Assembly (NCBI GenBank): GCA_937895985.1 | Contig: CALBKL010000249.1 | Location: 1-10,161 of the forward strand | From: an uncultured Solobacterium sp. | GTDB taxonomy: Bacteria > Bacillota_I > Bacilli_A > Erysipelotrichales > Erysipelotrichaceae | DNA length: 10,161 bases | Reading direction: 5' to 3' | Shown: piece after piece, positions 7,177-10,161 of the stretch | How the letters are laid out: each line of letters opens with the position of its first letter | Numbering within the stretch: the stretch's first letter is position 1 | Notes under the pieces: model-generated | What the model was told of the DNA's origin: nothing | Seen by the model: only the letters and a program-made list of their open reading frames with translations | Database searches by the model: none | Translations under genes and position numbers: made by a program

Positions 7177-8982
7177 ATGGATCAAAAGCACATACGAAAT
7201 TTCTGTATTATTGCCCATATTGATCATGGTAAATCAACATTGGCAGACCGTATTCTTGAAATGACAGAAACGGTAAAAGAACGTGATATGAAAGCTCAGA
7301 TTCTGGATGAAATGGATCTAGAAAGAGAACGTGGTATCACAATTAAGTTGAATGCAGTACAGCTAAGCTACACCGCTAAAGATGGACAAGAGTATCTCTT
7401 TAACTTGATTGATACACCAGGTCACGTCGACTTTACATACGAAGTATCACGCTCACTAGCGGCTTGTGAGGGTGCGATTTTAGTCGTTGACTCTACCCAA
7501 GGTGTACAAGCCCAAACCCTCGCAAATACCTATCTAGCATTAGACAATAACCTAGAAATTCTACCTGTTATTAACAAAGTAGATATGATGAATGCACAAC
7601 CTGATGTCACAATCCGTGAGATTGAAGATATCATCGGCTTGGATTGTAGTAATGCACCACTCATCTCTGCACGAAGTGGATTAAACGTTGATAAAGTTTT
7701 AGAACAAATTGTATCTCATATCCCTGCACCAAATGGAGATGAAAACGCAGCGCTACAAGCATTAGTATTCGACTCATTCTATGACCCATACCGTGGAATC
7801 ATCGCATTAATTCGTATCCGTGAGGGTAGTCTTTCGGTCGGTGATAAGATTCGTTTTATGGCAACAGGCGCAGAATACGAAGTACTAGAAGTAGGTATTC
7901 GTAATCCACGTGAAGTAAAGATGAATACATTAATGTGTGGTGACGTAGGTTGGTTTGCAGCTTCAATCAAGTCCATCCAAGATGTACGTGTCGGTGATAC
8001 GGTTACGAAAGTAGAAAATCCCGCAGAGAAACCATTATCTGGATATCGCAAGTTAAACCCAATGGTATATTGTGGTCTATATCCAACTGATGCGGCAAAA
8101 TATGGTGACTTACGTGAAGCGTTAGATAAACTACAGTTAAATGACGCATCCTTACAATATGAACCAGAGACATCCCAAGCATTAGGCTTTGGTTATCGTT
8201 GTGGATTCTTAGGTCTTCTACACATGGATGTTATCCAGGAACGTTTAGAAAGAGAATATAACCTCGATTTAATTGCAACTGCACCATCTGTTATCTATCA
8301 TGTATATTTAACGGATGGGTCAATGATTGAAATTGATAACCCTGCAAGAATGCCAGATGCGGCTAGAATTGACCGTGTCGAAGAGCCATATGTAAAAGCA
8401 AGTATTATGGTACCTGACACATATATCGGTGCCATCATGGACTTATGCCAGAATAAGCGTGGTATCTATCAGACAATGGAAATCATCGATACTGGTAGAA
8501 ACATGATTATCTATGAATTACCACTTTCAGAAATCATCTTTGACTTCTTTGATAAGTTAAAGTCATGTTCAAAGGGATATGCTTCATTAGACTATGAACT
8601 CATTGGCTATCGTGCACAAGATCTTGTACGTATGGATATTCTACTGAACGGTGAAAACGTCGATGCATTATCAGTGATTATTCACCGCTCAGAAGCATAT
8701 GCACGTGGTTCTTCAATCACAGTAAAGCTGAAGGAACTCATTCCTAAGCAACAATTTGAGATTCCTGTACAGGCTGCCATTGGTGGTAAGATTATTGCTA
8801 GAACAAATATCAAGTCCTTGCGCAAGAACGTACTTGCCAAGTGCTATGGTGGTGATATTTCTCGTAAGAAGAAACTTCTAGAGAAACAAAAAGAAGGAAA
8901 GAAGAGAATGAAGGCGGTAGGATCTGTAGAGATTCCACAGGAAGCGTTTATGTCTGTTCTATCAATGGATGATGATAACTAA
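7177..8982 (+). CDS. lepA: Translation elongation factor 4 (LepA), ribosomal GTPase
   Basis: A GTPase that acts on the ribosome, proposed to back-translocate stalled ribosomes or to assist subunit biogenesis. The 601 residues match the family's usual length of about 600. G1 is AHIDHGKST (13-21), G2 is RGITIK (52-57), G3 is DTPGH (79-83), G4 is NKVD (133-136) and G5 is SARSG (164-168). Domain II, EF-G-like domains III and V follow. The LepA-specific C-terminal domain (about 541-601) contains [27 protein letters not shown] sequence (542 onward) and [11 protein letters not shown] domain IV is absent, as expected. The ATG directly follows the fmt TAA, with GGGAAGG (7159-7165) upstream, so expression should be coupled to fmt. 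Its last 14 nt overlap the next gene. Confidence 0.98.
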   Translation: MDQKHIRNFCIIAHIDHGKSTLADRILEMTETVKERDMKAQILDEMDLERERGITIKLNAVQLSYTAKDGQEYLFNLIDTPGHVDFTYEVSRSLAACEGAILVVDSTQGVQAQTLANTYLALDNNLEILPVINKVDMMNAQPDVTIREIEDIIGLDCSNAPLISARSGLNVDKVLEQIVSHIPAPNGDENAALQALVFDSFYDPYRGIIALIRIREGSLSVGDKIRFMATGAEYEVLEVGIRNPREVKMNTLMCGDVGWFAASIKSIQDVRVGDTVTKVENPAEKPLSGYRKLNPMVYCGLYPTDAAKYGDLREALDKLQLNDASLQYEPETSQALGFGYRCGFLGLLHMDVIQERLEREYNLDLIATAPSVIYHVYLTDGSMIEIDNPARMPDAARIDRVEEPYVKASIMVPDTYIGAIMDLCQNKRGIYQTMEIIDTGRNMIIYELPLSEIIFDFFDKLKSCSKGYASLDYELIGYRAQDLVRMDILLNGENVDALSVIIHRSEAYARGSSITVKLKELIPKQQFEIPVQAAIGGKIIARTNIKSLRKNVLAKCYGGDISRKKKLLEKQKEGKKRMKAVGSVEIPQEAFMSVLSMDDDN

Positions 8983-10069
8983 ACCAAAGCATCTTTACTT
9001 GCATGTACCATTCTGTAGAACAATTTGCTCGTATTGTGATTTCTGCCATGTAGGCTATCAAGAAACACTCGCAAATCAATGGTTAGAAGCAATCAAAGCT
9101 GATATACAAAATCGTCATCTCAATGATTCGCTAGAGACAATCTATATTGGTGGTGGTACACCAACTGCACTATCTTCATCACAACTAGATCAATTGCTCA
9201 GTTTATTAGATCCCTATGCACGCATGGTGCAGGAATATACGATTGAAATTAATCCAGAAACGTTTGATGAAGACAAAGCAAAGATATTACACAAACACGG
9301 TGTAAACCGTGCAAGCATAGGCTTTCAAACATCAGATGAAAGATTACTACAGATGATGAACCGACATCATCAACTCGAAGATGTCGCAGAAACAATGCAG
9401 TTATTACGTAAGTATGGTATTGATAACATCTCTTTGGATTTGATGTACTCATTACCTACACAGACCATGGAATCATTAGAAAAGTCAGTGAAGGATGCGA
9501 TTGCATTAGAACCAACACATCTTTCACTATACTCATTAACAATAGAACCAAACACAGTCTTTGCGAAAAAGGGATATGAACATCTTGAGGATGATGTTGA
9601 AGCAGATATGTATGAGTGGATATGTAAGATACTTCCAAAGTATGGCTTTGTCCAATATGAAATCAGTAACTTTGCGAAAGCAGGTATGATTTCACAACAT
9701 AACTGTGCGTATTGGAACTACCAAGACTTCTATGGAATCGGCTGCGGTGCAAGTGGACTTGAAGGAAGTATACGTTATGATATTCCAAAGAACGTAAGAA
9801 AGTATATTGAAGATCCTTCTATCAAAGACACAATTGATTTATCACTCCAAGAACAAATGTTTGAGGCAGTGATGATGGGACTTCGCCTAAAAGAAGGGAT
9901 GCATATCCAGCTCTTTGAAGAAAGGTTTCACACATCCGTATTAGAAGTATATAGTACTCAGATTAAAAAGTTATGCAACGAAGGAAAACTCATACTTGAG
10001 GGAAATCGTCTTCGTTGTAGTGAAGAGGGCTTTGAAATTCTAAATAGTATCTTATTAGAGTTTATGTAG
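8969..10069 (+). CDS. hemW: Radical SAM heme chaperone HemW
   Basis: Member of the HemN/HemW radical SAM family, cytoplasmic or membrane-associated. HemW binds heme and hands it to respiratory proteins; older annotation called it oxygen-independent coproporphyrinogen oxidase. The 366 residues fit HemW rather than the longer true HemN (about 450). The iron-sulfur motif CxxxCxxC is C16, C20, C23, with an additional C26. GGGTP (61-65) binds [16 protein letters not shown] (184-196), [10 protein letters not shown] (230-239) and HNCAYW (244-249) are typical, and a HemN C-terminal domain covers about 293-360. Two adjacent ATGs (8969 and 8972) overlap the end of lepA; no clear ribosome binding site precedes them, so translational coupling is likely. 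lepA-hemW is a common pair in Bacillota, usually followed by hrcA, which is not within the window. Confidence 0.93.
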   Translation: MMITKPKHLYLHVPFCRTICSYCDFCHVGYQETLANQWLEAIKADIQNRHLNDSLETIYIGGGTPTALSSSQLDQLLSLLDPYARMVQEYTIEINPETFDEDKAKILHKHGVNRASIGFQTSDERLLQMMNRHHQLEDVAETMQLLRKYGIDNISLDLMYSLPTQTMESLEKSVKDAIALEPTHLSLYSLTIEPNTVFAKKGYEHLEDDVEADMYEWICKILPKYGFVQYEISNFAKAGMISQHNCAYWNYQDFYGIGCGASGLEGSIRYDIPKNVRKYIEDPSIKDTIDLSLQEQMFEAVMMGLRLKEGMHIQLFEERFHTSVLEVYSTQIKKLCNEGKLILEGNRLRCSEEGFEILNSILLEFM

Positions 10070-10088
10070 TATCAATCGGTATTAAATA

Positions 10089-10117
10089 TTGCATACATAG
10101 TGATTATATGCTATTAT
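10089..10117 (+). promoter_or_regulatory. Promoter candidate for the next transcription unit
   Basis: TTGCAT (10089-10094) and TATTAT (10112-10117) are 17 nt apart, with TG one base before the -10 (10109-10110). Its -35 sequence, spacing and TGn extension are the same as in the rpsT promoter. Transcription would start near 10124. The gene it serves is outside the window. Confidence 0.55.
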
Positions 10118-10133
10118 CTAATGGCTTTCTTGC

Positions 10134-10152
10134 TGGGGATGACGTATCCTCA
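10134..10152 (+). other. Small hairpin in the presumed leader of the next gene
   Basis: TGGGGAT (10134-10140) can pair with ATCCTCA (10146-10152) around a GACGT loop, 7 bp with one G-U pair. It lies about 10 nt after the predicted transcription start. No T-run follows within the window, so it is not a terminator as seen. It could be part of a structured leader or chance pairing. Confidence 0.3.
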
Positions 10153-10161
10153 AAAGTTATG

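Noticed and set aside
10108..10161. The start of a new gene at ATG 10108 or ATG 10121.
   Set aside because: Neither has a ribosome binding site, 10108 overlaps the promoter -10, and too little sequence is present to judge.
1..10161. Mobile elements, CRISPR arrays, toxin-antitoxin pairs or other defence genes.
   Set aside because: All long frames are recognised housekeeping genes, intergenic gaps are at most 166 nt, and no direct repeats or terminal inverted repeats stand out.

Overview
This window is a low-GC bacterial chromosome segment made almost entirely of housekeeping genes. The gene content and order point to Bacillota: a dimeric-type glycyl-tRNA synthetase sits beside dnaG and the primary sigma factor, and lepA is followed by hemW. 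Strong GGAGG ribosome binding sites and AT-rich promoters fit this. The unusually long lysine-rich and acidic front of the sigma factor recalls mollicute-like lineages, so an Erysipelotrichia-type organism is my best guess. That placement is inference, not proof.

Layout. Positions 2-469 hold the C-terminal part of a PAS-domain (DUF438-like) protein cut by the window edge. It ends in a clear intrinsic terminator (502-541). A promoter with an extended -10 (567-595) then drives a four-gene macromolecular synthesis operon: glyS (636-2015), dnaG (2028-3788), rpoD/sigA (3769-5169) and trmK (5159-5833). These genes are 12 nt apart or overlap, so they are probably co-transcribed and partly translationally coupled. 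A bidirectional hairpin (5832-5861) closes this operon and also the convergent gene rpsT (5860-6126, minus strand).

A 111-nt region (6127-6237) carries two divergent promoters whose -35 boxes share a base. One drives rpsT leftward, the other drives fmt-lepA-hemW (6238-10069) rightward. In this second operon fmt and lepA abut exactly (stop then ATG) and lepA and hemW overlap by 14 nt. The last 92 nt hold a good extended -10 promoter and a small hairpin, presumably the start of the next transcription unit, whose gene lies outside the window.

Together the genes cover transcription initiation (sigma), replication priming (DnaG), tRNA charging and modification (GlyRS, TrmK), translation initiation (formyl-Met-tRNA), the 30S ribosome (S20), ribosome rescue or back-translocation (EF4) and heme trafficking (HemW). 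I see no mobile element, CRISPR array, tRNA, rRNA or defence system, and no convincing undescribed system. The points worth a second look are the sigma factor N-terminus, the compact divergent promoter, an extra cysteine in HemW and the unexplained leader at the right edge.
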